Shown here: in pieces, positions 24,416 to 33,220 of the stretch
How positions within the stretch are numbered: position 1 is the stretch's first letter
Layout: every line of letters starts with the position of its first letter
Source of the DNA: an uncultured Lentisphaeria bacterium
GTDB lineage: Bacteria; Verrucomicrobiota; Lentisphaeria; Victivallales; Victivallaceae
Assembly (NCBI GenBank): GCA_949282965.1
Contig: CASDQW010000051.1
Location: 1 to 38,164, forward strand
Length of the DNA: 38,164 nucleotides
Direction of reading: 5' to 3'
Made by a program: the position numbers and the translations under genes
Notes under the pieces: generated by a model
Databases searched by the model: none
Told to the model about the DNA's origin: nothing
The model's input: the letters and a program-made list of their open reading frames with translations, nothing else

Positions 24416-25705
24416 CTACAGATTCAGGGCGGCGCGAACGGCATCCAGCGTCGGATCAATCACCTGCGGCCGGTTAGCATACGTGCCCCGGATACCGAGG
24501 TGCCGCAATTCGTCCTTGTGATAACCGATCACGGCGTCAGGATCTTTCAGAACGTTGCCGGTCAGAATGCCCACGACCTTGGCATCGGGATCGATCACGC
24601 CGGATTCCACCAGCTTTTTCGCTCCGGCCACCGAGCAGCAGGAGGCGGGTTCCGCACCGATGCCGGCGGCATCCACCATGGCCTTGGCGTCCATGATTTC
24701 CTGTTCGGAGACGCTTTCGACCACGCCGTTCGACCATTTCAGCCCGCGCAGGGATTTTTCCCAGGAAACCGGATTGCCGATCTTGATTGCGGTCGCGATG
24801 GTCTCGGGGTTGCGGACCGGTTCAAACGGCGTATGCTGTTTCCACATGTGCGCCAGCGGTGCCGCGCCTTCCGCCTGAATGACCGCAATCCGCGGAATCC
24901 GGTCGATGATTCCGAGCTGATACAATTCCTCCATGCCCTTGCTCAACGCGCTGTTGTTACCGAGATTGCCGCCGGGAATGACGAACCAGTCCGGCACCTG
25001 CCAGTCGAGCTGCTGCAGAATTTCAAACCCGATCGCCTTCTGGCCTTCGATCCGGAAGGGGTTGATCGAATTGAGCAGATAAATGTGCAACTCCCGGCAC
25101 ACCTCCTGCACCAGCGTCATCGCATCATCGAAATTGCCGCGAATCTGCAGCGTCCGTCCGCCGAAGGCCAGCGCCTGCGCCAGCTTGCCGTACGCGATCT
25201 TCCCCTCGGGAATGAAAATCACCGAATTCATGCCGCAGACCGCCGCGTAGGAAGCCATGCTGGCGCTGGTATTGCCGGTGCTGGCGCAGGCGACGTTCCG
25301 GGCATGATAGAATTTCGCCGCGGTCACACCGCAGGTCATCCCGCGGTCCTTGAAGCTGCCGGTCGGGTTTTCGCCCTCATGTTTCAGCAGAAAGTGTTTC
25401 AATCCGGCGTATTCGCCGGCCTTCCCGGCCGGATAGAGCCGGGTATTGCCCTCCTGCCGGGTCACGATCGCTTCCGGCGGCAGGTCGAAAATCAGCTCCC
25501 GGTAGCGCCACACCCCGGAAGCGTCCACGCCCCGCTTCGCGCCCCAGCGGGATTCCCAGAGCGCCTTCAGCTCCGCGCCGTCCACGCCGGAGAGATCCCG
25601 GTGCAGATCCAAAGTCCCCCCGCAGTCGCAAAGGTAACGGGGACGGTCGAGTTCATAGTCACGTCCGCAACGGACACATTTCAGACATGCATTCATCCTG
25701 CGCAT
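24416..25705 (-). CDS. thrC: Threonine synthase
   Basis: PLP enzyme converting O-phospho-L-homoserine to threonine. The 429-residue protein has an N-terminal cysteine cluster (Cys7, 10, 13, 26, 28: CLKCVRC, then CDCGG), a zinc-ribbon-like start found in one threonine synthase class. The PLP lysine is Lys119 in NPTGSFKDRGM; STGNTSASMASYAA and IPGGNLGN contact phosphate and cofactor. The start is uncertain: ATG at 25714, 25705 or 25696. I chose 25705 because AGGATGG lies about 8 nt before it. The open frame continues far upstream (to 27475), but that part is antisense to uvrB and the PhnP-like gene. Confidence 0.94.
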   Translation of the reverse strand: MRRMNACLKCVRCGRDYELDRPRYLCDCGGTLDLHRDLSGVDGAELKALWESRWGAKRGVDASGVWRYRELIFDLPPEAIVTRQEGNTRLYPAGKAGEYAGLKHFLLKHEGENPTGSFKDRGMTCGVTAAKFYHARNVACASTGNTSASMASYAAVCGMNSVIFIPEGKIAYGKLAQALAFGGRTLQIRGNFDDAMTLVQEVCRELHIYLLNSINPFRIEGQKAIGFEILQQLDWQVPDWFVIPGGNLGNNSALSKGMEELYQLGIIDRIPRIAVIQAEGAAPLAHMWKQHTPFEPVRNPETIATAIKIGNPVSWEKSLRGLKWSNGVVESVSEQEIMDAKAMVDAAGIGAEPASCCSVAGAKKLVESGVIDPDAKVVGILTGNVLKDPDAVIGYHKDELRHLGIRGTYANRPQVIDPTLDAVRAALNL

Positions 25706-25724
25706 AAGTTCCATCCTGTGAGTC

Positions 25725-25753
25725 TTGCATTTATTGAAACCACCATGTAATTT
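25725..25753 (+). promoter_or_regulatory. Putative promoter of the MBL-fold gene
   Basis: TTGCAT (25725-25730), 17-nt spacer, TAATTT (25748-25753), in the divergent gap with thrC. The start codon is 37 nt further on. Confidence 0.4.
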
Positions 25754-25789
25754 ATCACCAAAATGCGTTTTTTTAAAGGGTACGATATC

Positions 25790-26620
25790 ATGAAACTGAC
25801 AATTCTCGGCTCCGCCGCGGCGGAAGCGGTCCCCGCCCTGTGGTGCGAATGTGAAGTCTGCGCTTACGCCCGGCGCCACGGCGGCAAAGACGTCCGCCGC
25901 CGGACCGCCTACTGGATCGACGCGGATACGCTGGTGGATTTTGGTCCGGACGCCTTCTGGCAAACCGTCGCCTTCGGCGTGGATCTGACCCGGATCGACC
26001 GGGTCATTTTCACGCACGCCCATTCCGACCACTGCAATCCGGTGGATCTTTCCTGGCGGCAACCGGGATTCAGCCGGGTCACCCGCAATCTCACGCTCTT
26101 CGGCTCCCGACCGACCTGCGACCTGCTGGAACGCTTTCTGGCGGCAAAAAGCCACTCCTCCCTGGCGGAGCTGCATTGCGATTTCCAACTGCTTTCCCCG
26201 GGAGACCGGATCACCGACGGTGATCTGGAAATCACGGCCATCCCGGCCACCCACGCCATAGAATTGGATCCGCTGAATTTCCTCTTCCGGCGCGGCGGCC
26301 GCACGCTGCTGATCGCCAACGACACCGGCTTCTGGAAACCGGAAGCTTTCGACCTGCTCCGGGATCGGAAAATTGATGCCGCAGTAATCGACACGACCAT
26401 GGCGCTGAAATTTGCCGAACATGATCAAGGTCATATGGGGGTGGCGGCCATGGTGCGCTTCCGTGATGAACTGCGGCGGCGCAACCTGCTGGCTCCGAAT
26501 GCGCGAGTGATTGCCAACCATTTCAGCCACAACGGGAATACCATCCATGAGCAGCTGGCAGATTATTTTGCCCCGCACGACATCGAGGTGGGATTCGACG
26601 GTATGGAGCTGGAGATCTGA
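25790..26620 (+). CDS. Metallo-beta-lactamase-fold hydrolase, PhnP-like
   Basis: A 276-residue cytoplasmic hydrolase. The N-terminus MKLTILGSAAAEAVP with three cysteines (Cys19, 21, 24: CECEVC) closely resembles PhnP, where such cysteines bind a structural zinc. The catalytic motif HAHSDH (76-81), a later ATHAIEL, an aspartate in IANDTGFW and the final NHFSHNG complete the metal site of the fold. PhnP hydrolyses ribosyl cyclic phosphate in C-P lyase pathways, but no phn genes are seen here, so the substrate is open. ATG at 25790 has AAAGGG 9 nt upstream; an in-frame start at 25763 is less likely. uvrB starts 9 nt after its stop. Confidence 0.82.
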   Translation: MKLTILGSAAAEAVPALWCECEVCAYARRHGGKDVRRRTAYWIDADTLVDFGPDAFWQTVAFGVDLTRIDRVIFTHAHSDHCNPVDLSWRQPGFSRVTRNLTLFGSRPTCDLLERFLAAKSHSSLAELHCDFQLLSPGDRITDGDLEITAIPATHAIELDPLNFLFRRGGRTLLIANDTGFWKPEAFDLLRDRKIDAAVIDTTMALKFAEHDQGHMGVAAMVRFRDELRRRNLLAPNARVIANHFSHNGNTIHEQLADYFAPHDIEVGFDGMELEI

Positions 26621-26629
26621 GTCGATTCG

Positions 26630-28675
26630 ATGGGACTGTTTCAGCTGCATTCCAACTATCAACCGGCCGGGGATCAGCCGGAGGCCATCAAAACGCTGCT
26701 GCGCCAGCTGCGCGCCGGCCGGAAAGAACAGATTCTGCTCGGTGTAACCGGTTCCGGCAAAACCTTCACGCTGGCCAACGTCATCGCACAGTTGGACCGT
26801 CCGGTACTGGTGCTGTCGCACAATAAAACGCTGGCCGCCCAGCTCTTCAGTGAATTTAAAGGTTTTTTCCCTGATAACGCGGTGGAGTATTTCATCAGCT
26901 ACTACGACTATTATCTGCCGGAGTCCTATATCCCGCAGACGGACACCTATATTGCCAAGGACGCCTCCATCAACGAAAACATCGAAAAACTCCGCCTCTC
27001 CGCCACCGCCAGTCTCGTGGAACGCCGCGATGTGATCATCGTCGCCAGCGTCTCCTGCATCTACGGCCTGGGCTCTCCGGACGACTACGCCGACATGTGC
27101 GTGACGCTGGAGATCGGTGACACCATCGGGCGGGATGAAGTGCTGCGCCGTCTGGTGGACATCCAGTATGAACGCAACGACACCGCCCCCGAAAAAGGCC
27201 AGTTCCGGGTGCGCGGCGACTCCGTGGACGTGTACGAACCGCAGCGGGACGATTTCATCCGCATCACCTTCTGGGGCGACGAAATCGAATCTTTGGAGCG
27301 CCGAAACGCCGTCAACGGCGCGATCAAAACCCGTCCGCGCAAAGTGACGCTTTTCCCGTGCCGTCATTTCGTGCTGCCGCAGGAGCGCATCGAAGCCGCC
27401 GCCGCCGGCATCACCGCGGAAATGCGCGCGCGCGTCGCCGAATTCGAACAGGCGGGCCGGCTGGTGGAGGCGCAACGACTCTACCAGCGCGTGACCTATG
27501 ACCTGGAAATGATGCGGGAAATCGGCTATTGCAGCGGCATTGAAAATTATTCGATGTACCTCTCCAACCGCCTGCCGGGCAGCCGACCGTATTGCCTCCT
27601 GGACTTTTTCCCGGACGATTTTCTGACCGTTGTTGATGAATCACACGTCACACTGCCCCAGCTTCAAGCCATGTACAAGGCCGACCGGAACCGGAAACAG
27701 ACCTTGATCGAACACGGCTTCCGGCTGCCGTCCGCCCTGGACAACCGCCCGTTGAAATTCGACGAATTCGAGGCACTCAAAGGCGACACCATTTACGTCT
27801 CGGCCACCCCCGGTCCTTACGAACTGGCGCGGGGCGGCCAACCGGTCGAACAGGTTGTGCGCCCCACCGGCTTGCTGGATCCACTCATCGAAGTCCGCCC
27901 GCTGGAGGGCCAGATCGACGACGTCATGGCGGAAATCCGCGCCGTCGCCGCCCGGGGCCAGCGGACACTGGTCACCACCATGACCAAGAAAAGCGCCGAA
28001 CGCCTGGCCGACTACCTGACTGAGCTGGGAATCAACACCAGTTACCTGCATTCCGAAATGGACGCGCTGGAACGGGTCCGGGTGCTTTCCCGCCTGCGCG
28101 CGGGTGACTTCGACTGCCTGATCGGCATCAACCTTCTGCGGGAAGGAATCGACCTGCCGGAGGTGGCGCTGGTAGCGATCCTGGACGCGGACAAGGAAGG
28201 GTTTCTACGCTCGGAGCGATCGCTGGTGCAGGTCGCGGGCCGCGCCGCGCGCAATGCCGACGGCCGGGTCATCCTCTACGGGGACACCGTCACCCCGAGT
28301 ATGAAGGCACTGATCGAAGGCAGCGCCGCGCGCCGCGCCCGGCAGGAGGAATACAACCGACGGAACGGCATCGTACCGAAAAACATCGTACGTAATGTCA
28401 CCCCGACCATCAATGAAGTCGTAACCGCGGGGGCGCCGGCCAAAAAACGGCCTGTTCCCGTTCGTCTGGCCGGTACCGTTCTGGATGCGGCCGGCACTGC
28501 CGACGGCGCGGTGGATTTCGACCGTCTGGGACTGAATGCGCAGGAACTGGAACAGTTGACCGCCGAACTGGAAAAGGAAATGCTCGAAGCCGCCGAAGCG
28601 CTGGAATTCGAACGCGCCGCCGATCTCCGGGACCGCCTCAAAGCCCTGGGCAAACTGACCACGGCCCGGAAGTAA
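26630..28675 (+). CDS. uvrB: UvrABC system protein B
   Basis: Damage-verifying helicase-like subunit of nucleotide excision repair. The 681-residue protein has Walker A GVTGSGKT (38-45), the beta-hairpin region YYDYYLPESYIPQTDTYI (about 92-109), Walker B VVDESHVT (about 335), motif GRAARN (about 540) and a C-terminal UVR domain (about 635-675; LEKEMLEAAEALEFERAADL) that contacts UvrC. All motifs look intact. It lies 9 nt behind the MBL-fold gene and has only a distant GGAG as ribosome binding site. Confidence 0.97.
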   Translation: MGLFQLHSNYQPAGDQPEAIKTLLRQLRAGRKEQILLGVTGSGKTFTLANVIAQLDRPVLVLSHNKTLAAQLFSEFKGFFPDNAVEYFISYYDYYLPESYIPQTDTYIAKDASINENIEKLRLSATASLVERRDVIIVASVSCIYGLGSPDDYADMCVTLEIGDTIGRDEVLRRLVDIQYERNDTAPEKGQFRVRGDSVDVYEPQRDDFIRITFWGDEIESLERRNAVNGAIKTRPRKVTLFPCRHFVLPQERIEAAAAGITAEMRARVAEFEQAGRLVEAQRLYQRVTYDLEMMREIGYCSGIENYSMYLSNRLPGSRPYCLLDFFPDDFLTVVDESHVTLPQLQAMYKADRNRKQTLIEHGFRLPSALDNRPLKFDEFEALKGDTIYVSATPGPYELARGGQPVEQVVRPTGLLDPLIEVRPLEGQIDDVMAEIRAVAARGQRTLVTTMTKKSAERLADYLTELGINTSYLHSEMDALERVRVLSRLRAGDFDCLIGINLLREGIDLPEVALVAILDADKEGFLRSERSLVQVAGRAARNADGRVILYGDTVTPSMKALIEGSAARRARQEEYNRRNGIVPKNIVRNVTPTINEVVTAGAPAKKRPVPVRLAGTVLDAAGTADGAVDFDRLGLNAQELEQLTAELEKEMLEAAEALEFERAADLRDRLKALGKLTTARK

Positions 28676-28776
28676 TCCCCCCCTGCCGCCTTCTGTTCTT
28701 TCCGAAATGCGGCTGCCGGTTTCCGCCTCCCGCCATATCTTGTCCCATGACAATCGGCATGAAAACGACGGATGGT

Positions 28777-28807
28777 TCCGTCATTTTTTACAAAATGACG
28801 GATATTT
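28777..28807. repeat. Inverted repeat TCCGTCATTTT / AAAATGACGGA after uvrB
   Basis: Perfect 11-bp arms (28777-28787 and 28792-28802) with a 4-nt loop, in the convergent gap between uvrB and the Fe-S operon. A further GACGGA just upstream (28768-28773) can also pair with the left arm. The right arm extends into the 15-nt sequence shared with the coaD leader. A role as uvrB terminator is possible, but only a weak T-run follows. Confidence 0.7.
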
Positions 28808-28870
28808 TGCAACCTGTTGACATATAGAAAAAACAGTTTCCCCCCGTCTTCCCGGTCGGTCATGTTGACG

Positions 28871-28911
28871 CAATAAAAACGTGCGAAATCCCGATGGGCT
28901 TCCGCACGTTT
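28871..28911 (-). terminator. Intrinsic terminator of the Fe-S oxidoreductase operon
   Basis: On the minus strand, AAACGTGCG (28911-28903) pairs with CGCACGTTT (28885-28877), with further pairing inside (CCC/GGG). The stem runs straight into TTTTTATTG (28879-28871). It lies 34 nt after the stop of the last operon gene. Confidence 0.8.
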
Positions 28912-28944
28912 CCGACAGACCACGACTCCGCGGAGTCCGATCCG

Positions 28945-30975
28945 TTATTTTTTCAACCGCCAGTCCAGCGCGCCCACCGGACAGGCGTTGATGCATTCGC
29001 CGCACTCTGCGCAGCTTTCCGGGAAACCCCGGTCGAAAGCGGTTCCCACGTAGGTGAAGAATCCACGCCGCTTCGGCGACAGCAACGACAGATTCACCAC
29101 CTCCGAACACACCTTTACACAAATGCCGCATTTGATGCACTTGCCGCGATCCTGAATAATCACCGGGTGCCGCGTATCGTAGACGACCGGCAGCTTTTCT
29201 CCGGGAATGGCGTCCGGCGAAGCACCGCAGCGCTCCGCATGCTGACGCAGTTTGCAATCGCCCTTGGCCGTGCAGCTGCATTCAATACAGCGCGTCCCCT
29301 CCCGCCGAATCTGCTCCGGCGTCATGGTATGACAGACTTCGTGGAAGGTGGTCCGGCGTTCCTCCAACGGGATGAACTCCTGTTTTTCCCGGTCGGCTTC
29401 GGAAACGTCCGTGCGCAAAAACACCAGATTTTCCTTCTTCAGGCTCTGCCAATGTCCACGCGACACGTTCACCTGCGGCTCCGGCCGATACTCTTCGCCA
29501 TTGAAACCGCTGATGATTTCCAGCGTCATCACCCGGGCGGCCGCCACCGCCTCCACCACTGTCGCCGCTCCGGAAACACAGTCCCCGGCCGCGTAAACCC
29601 CGTCGGCCACCCGCGACGCACCGGCGGCAATCCGCAGATTGCCGCGCCGGTCCGTCTCCAGACCGGCCGGCGCCAGCGTCGTCTGCCCGATCGCAGCGAT
29701 CACCGTATCCGCCACCACTTCAAAATCACTGCCGGGGACCGGCACCGGCTTACGCCGTCCGGAGGCATCCGGTTCCCCCAGCTCCATCCGCCGGCAGCTC
29801 AGGACCAGATGATCGCCATCCCGGCGTAACGACACCGGCGCCACCAGAAAATGGAACTGCACGCCTTCTTCGCGCGCTTCGTGAATTTCGATCTTTTCCG
29901 CCGGCATTTCCGCCTCGGTGCGCCGGTAGAAACAGTTGACGTCGGGACTGCCCAGACGCACCGCGGTACGCACACAGTCCATCGCGGTATTGCCGCCACC
30001 GATGACCACCACCTTGCCGGGATTCGCCCCCTTGTTGCCGGCAAGTGCCACCGCGCGGAGAAAATCGATTCCCTGCGTCGCCAGTTCTTCGCCTTCACAG
30101 CGCATCCCGGAGGCCTGCCAGCAGCCCACGGTGATCGCCACCGCGTCAAAATCCCGTTTCAATTCGTCCAGTGACAGGTTTTCTCCCAGTCGGCGGTTAT
30201 ATTCGAACCGCACGCCGAGCCGGTCGAAATGCGCCAGCTCGCGGTCCAGAATCGCTTTCGGCAGCCGGTAGGCGGGAATGCCGTAACGCAGCATGCCCCC
30301 CGCCTGCGGCATCGCTTCGAAAATCGTCGCCGCCACCCCGTTGCGTCGCAGAAAATACGCCGTGGCCAGCCCCGCCGGACCACCGCCGACAATCGCCACG
30401 CGCCGCCCCGTTTCCGGCGGCAGCGTTTCCAGATACTCATCGTAATAAAGATCCGCGGCCAGACGCTTGAAATCGTTGATCGCCACCGGCTTCCCGTAAA
30501 CGTTCCGGCGGCAGTCCTTTTCACAGAAACGCGGACAGACCCGCCCGATGCTCATCGGCAGCGGAATGCGTTCCTTGATGATCTTCAAACTTTCCAGGAA
30601 ATCGCCGTTCTTGCCGGCCCGGACGTATTCCTCCACCGACGCATGGGCCGGACAGGCCATCGTGCAGGGCGCTTCGCAATCCCCGGTATGTTCGCTCAGC
30701 AGCAGGTTCAGCGCCGTGCGGCGCATGTCCTGCACTTCTTCAGAACTTGCGTCCACATCCTGCCCGGGAGCCGGACAGCTGGAACAGGACGGCAGAAACC
30801 GGCCGGTCTTCCGGTCCCGAACCACGCAGACAAAACAACTGGTCGACTTGGAAATCCGCTGCTCCCGGCACAGGGTCGGGATGAAAATGCCGTTCGCCGC
30901 GGCCACCTCCAGAATGGTCTGGCCGGGAGCGGCGCTGACCGGTTTGCCGTCCAGAGTGAATTCAATCTTGTTCAT
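28945..30975 (-). CDS. [2Fe-2S]/GltD-type FAD/[4Fe-4S] oxidoreductase subunit (Stn/Nfn-like)
   Basis: A 676-residue multi-cofactor flavoprotein. Domain order: [2Fe-2S] ferredoxin domain with Cys36, 47, 50 and 64 (spacing as in NuoG/HydA); GltD/NfnB-like region with cysteines for [4Fe-4S] (GDCEAPCTMACP, CPRFCEKDC); FAD site GGGPAGLATAYFLRR (about 197-211); NAD(P) site VIGGGNTAMDC (about 330); and a C-terminal pair of [4Fe-4S] motifs (CIKCGICVKVC; CAECGECINACPVG). In this setting, with NuoE- and NuoF-type partners, it matches the architecture described for the Sporomusa-type (Stn) electron-bifurcating transhydrogenase, which couples NADH, NADP and ferredoxin. It is not complex I: no membrane subunits are present. 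The ATG overlaps the NuoF-type stop. Confidence 0.85.
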   Translation of the reverse strand: MNKIEFTLDGKPVSAAPGQTILEVAAANGIFIPTLCREQRISKSTSCFVCVVRDRKTGRFLPSCSSCPAPGQDVDASSEEVQDMRRTALNLLLSEHTGDCEAPCTMACPAHASVEEYVRAGKNGDFLESLKIIKERIPLPMSIGRVCPRFCEKDCRRNVYGKPVAINDFKRLAADLYYDEYLETLPPETGRRVAIVGGGPAGLATAYFLRRNGVAATIFEAMPQAGGMLRYGIPAYRLPKAILDRELAHFDRLGVRFEYNRRLGENLSLDELKRDFDAVAITVGCWQASGMRCEGEELATQGIDFLRAVALAGNKGANPGKVVVIGGGNTAMDCVRTAVRLGSPDVNCFYRRTEAEMPAEKIEIHEAREEGVQFHFLVAPVSLRRDGDHLVLSCRRMELGEPDASGRRKPVPVPGSDFEVVADTVIAAIGQTTLAPAGLETDRRGNLRIAAGASRVADGVYAAGDCVSGAATVVEAVAAARVMTLEIISGFNGEEYRPEPQVNVSRGHWQSLKKENLVFLRTDVSEADREKQEFIPLEERRTTFHEVCHTMTPEQIRREGTRCIECSCTAKGDCKLRQHAERCGASPDAIPGEKLPVVYDTRHPVIIQDRGKCIKCGICVKVCSEVVNLSLLSPKRRGFFTYVGTAFDRGFPESCAECGECINACPVGALDWRLKK

Positions 30976-32699
30976 CGGGTACTTCCCTCTCCTTTTTCGA
31001 CTCGGCCGATCGCTTTCTTCGGGCAGACTTCGATGCAGCTGTTGCAGCGCGTACAAAGGCTGTTGTCCACCACAAAATCATCGGAAATCGCGCCGACCGG
31101 GCATCCCTTGATGCACAGTTTGCATTTGATGCACCGGCTCTGATCCAATTTCACATCCACCAGCGCCGAACAGCTCAATGCCCGGCAACGATGCTGCTCG
31201 ACGTGCTCCAGGTATTCGTTGCGGAAATAACGCAGCGTGGCCAGCACCGGATTCGGCGCCGTCTGCCCCAGGCCGCAGAGAGAGCCCGCCCGGACTTTTT
31301 TGCCGAGGTCCTCCAGAAAATCCAGATCGGAAAGCTGCCCCTTCCCTTCGGTAATCCGGCACAGCGTCTCGAACATCCGTTTGGTCCCGACGCGACAGAA
31401 CGTACACTTGCCGCAGCTTTCCCGATGGGTGAAATCCAGAAAATAACGCGCGGTCTCCACCATGCAGCGTTTCCGCCCGATCACGATCATCCCGCCGGAG
31501 CCCATGATCGCCCCCAGGCTCCGCAGCGAATCGTAGTCCACCGGCGTATCGAATTTCTCCACCGGAATGCAGCCGCCGGACGGCCCGCCGGTCTGTACCG
31601 CCTTGACCTCGTTCGGATCGGCCCCGCCGATATCGAAAACGATCTCCGCCAGCGTGATCCCCATCGGCACTTCCACCAACCCCGGATACTTCAAATCGCC
31701 CGCCAGCGCAAACAATTTGGTCCCCTTGCTTCCGGCGGTGCCGACGGAGGCGAATTTTTCACCGCCCTCCCGCAGAATCAGCGGGATGTTGCCGAAGGTT
31801 TCCACGTTGTTGATCATCGTCGGATATCCCTTCCAGCCGCTGTCGGTCGGGAAGGGCGGCCGGAAACGCGGCATCCCCCGCTTGCCTTCAAGCGAATGAA
31901 TCAGCGCGGTTTCCTCGCCGCAGACAAAAGCCCCCGCGCCTTCCTTGATGATGATCTCCAGCTCACGCCCGTCGATCACGTTGAGCTTGTGTTCGTAAAT
32001 CTGCTCAATGGCAATCCGCAGATGCCGGATGGCCATCGGATATTCCGCCCGGCAATAGATGAACAGTCGCGTGGCGCCGGTGGCATGCGCCGCAATCAGC
32101 ATCCCTTCCAGCATCTGGTGCGGGACGCTTTCCATCAGCGACCGGTCCATGAACGCCCCCGGGTCCCCTTCGTCGGCGTTGCAGATCAAAATCTTCTGAT
32201 CCGCCTGCTTCGCCGCCAGAAATCCCCACTTGTTCCCGGTGGGAAAACCGCCGCCGCCGCGCCCGCGCAGTCCGGAAAGTTTCACCTCCGCCACCACTTC
32301 TTCCGGCCGCATCGACAGCGCCCGCCGCAGCGCGACGTAACCGTCATGCGCCACATAGTCCTCATACGAAACCGGGTTGATCCGTCCCGCCAGCGCCATG
32401 ACCTTGACCAGTTCCTTGGCTTTGCGCCCCGCCGGAACTTCAAAACGGCCGACTTCGCTCAAATTGAGAATCGCCTCCGCGGATTGTTCGTCCCCGCGCA
32501 CCTGAGAATAAAAGATCGAACGTCCGTCCGTCGTGATCACTTCCACCAGCGGTTCGGCATAACAGTGCCCGATGCAGCCGGTCTCCTCCATCGGAATACC
32601 GCGGGCGACCGTCCGCAGCGACTCCAATACGGCCCCTGCCCCGGCAGCGATGCCGCAGGACGCGGTCCCTACCCGGATTTTCTGAATTCCCACATTCAT
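30972..32699 (-). CDS. NuoF/HydB-type NADH-binding flavoprotein subunit
   Basis: A 575-residue subunit that binds NADH, FMN and Fe-S clusters. The N-terminal thioredoxin-like domain has Cys15, Cys42 and Cys46 (TASCGIAAG; ETGCIGHC). The core shows FMN/NADH motifs GLRGRGGGGFPTGNKWG (about 160-176) and GAGAFVCGEETALIHSLEG, then the [4Fe-4S] site ESCGKCTFCRVG with a later Cys. A C-terminal 2x[4Fe-4S] ferredoxin domain (CIKCKLCIKGCP; CTRCNSCIEVCP) is typical of HydB-like subunits of bifurcating enzymes and longer than NuoF of complex I. Overlaps of 4 nt with both neighbours imply coupled translation and fixed stoichiometry. A bifurcating role is inferred. Confidence 0.9.
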   Translation of the reverse strand: MNVGIQKIRVGTASCGIAAGAGAVLESLRTVARGIPMEETGCIGHCYAEPLVEVITTDGRSIFYSQVRGDEQSAEAILNLSEVGRFEVPAGRKAKELVKVMALAGRINPVSYEDYVAHDGYVALRRALSMRPEEVVAEVKLSGLRGRGGGGFPTGNKWGFLAAKQADQKILICNADEGDPGAFMDRSLMESVPHQMLEGMLIAAHATGATRLFIYCRAEYPMAIRHLRIAIEQIYEHKLNVIDGRELEIIIKEGAGAFVCGEETALIHSLEGKRGMPRFRPPFPTDSGWKGYPTMINNVETFGNIPLILREGGEKFASVGTAGSKGTKLFALAGDLKYPGLVEVPMGITLAEIVFDIGGADPNEVKAVQTGGPSGGCIPVEKFDTPVDYDSLRSLGAIMGSGGMIVIGRKRCMVETARYFLDFTHRESCGKCTFCRVGTKRMFETLCRITEGKGQLSDLDFLEDLGKKVRAGSLCGLGQTAPNPVLATLRYFRNEYLEHVEQHRCRALSCSALVDVKLDQSRCIKCKLCIKGCPVGAISDDFVVDNSLCTRCNSCIEVCPKKAIGRVEKGEGSTR

Positions 32700-33148
32700 T
32701 TGGCAGCATACTCCTTGAGAATTTTCACCGTCCCCTTGCGGTCGAGTTTGCCGAACACGCGACCGTTGATGCTCATGACCGGAGCCAGACTGCAACACCC
32801 CAGACAGGCTACCGTTTCCAGCGAAAAATGTCCCCGTTCATCCGTCTCACCCGGTTTGATCTTCAGTTCGGCGCTGATCCATTCCGAAATCAGCGGCGAC
32901 CCCTTGATGTGGCAGGCCGTGCCGTCGCAAACGGCAATCTTGAACCGCCCCGGTTTCACCCGTTTGAACTGAGCATAAAAACTCAACACCCCTTCCACCT
33001 CCACCGCCGGAATCCCGAAATATTCGGACACCGCGCAGATGGCCTCGTCCGATACATACCCGGCCTGGGCCTGCACCGCCTGCAGCGCCTTGATCAGATT
33101 GCTCGGATCCCGCTCAATCTTTTCAAGAAACTCATAGTTGCTGTCCAT
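32696..33148 (-). CDS. NuoE/HydC-type [2Fe-2S] subunit
   Basis: A 150-residue thioredoxin-like ferredoxin subunit. Ligands are Cys74, Cys79 (CDGTAC) and Cys115, Cys119 (CLGCC), with the C-x4-C...C-x3-C spacing of NuoE. Promoter-proximal gene of the three-subunit operon. ATG at 33148 is preceded by AAGGAG 11 nt upstream; the open frame extends to a GTG at 33160, which lies inside that Shine-Dalgarno sequence and is unlikely. No strong promoter is visible in the 72-nt gap to arnD, so read-through from arnAD is possible. Confidence 0.9.
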   Translation of the reverse strand: MDSNYEFLEKIERDPSNLIKALQAVQAQAGYVSDEAICAVSEYFGIPAVEVEGVLSFYAQFKRVKPGRFKIAVCDGTACHIKGSPLISEWISAELKIKPGETDERGHFSLETVACLGCCSLAPVMSINGRVFGKLDRKGTVKILKEYAAK

Positions 33149-33220
33149 GGAAAGATTCACTCCTTATCAACCAATGACGTTTGTCGTTTTTTCTCTTCCC
33201 GGGCTCCGCACGCCCCCGTC

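Noticed and set aside
25706-27475. 590-codon N-terminal extension of threonine synthase
   Set aside because: The region is antisense to uvrB and the MBL-fold gene. Threonine synthase has its normal N-terminus at the cysteine cluster.
28945-33148. Complex I (Nuo) gene cluster
   Set aside because: Only E- and F-type subunits plus a GltD-type fusion are present; no membrane or quinone-binding subunits follow.
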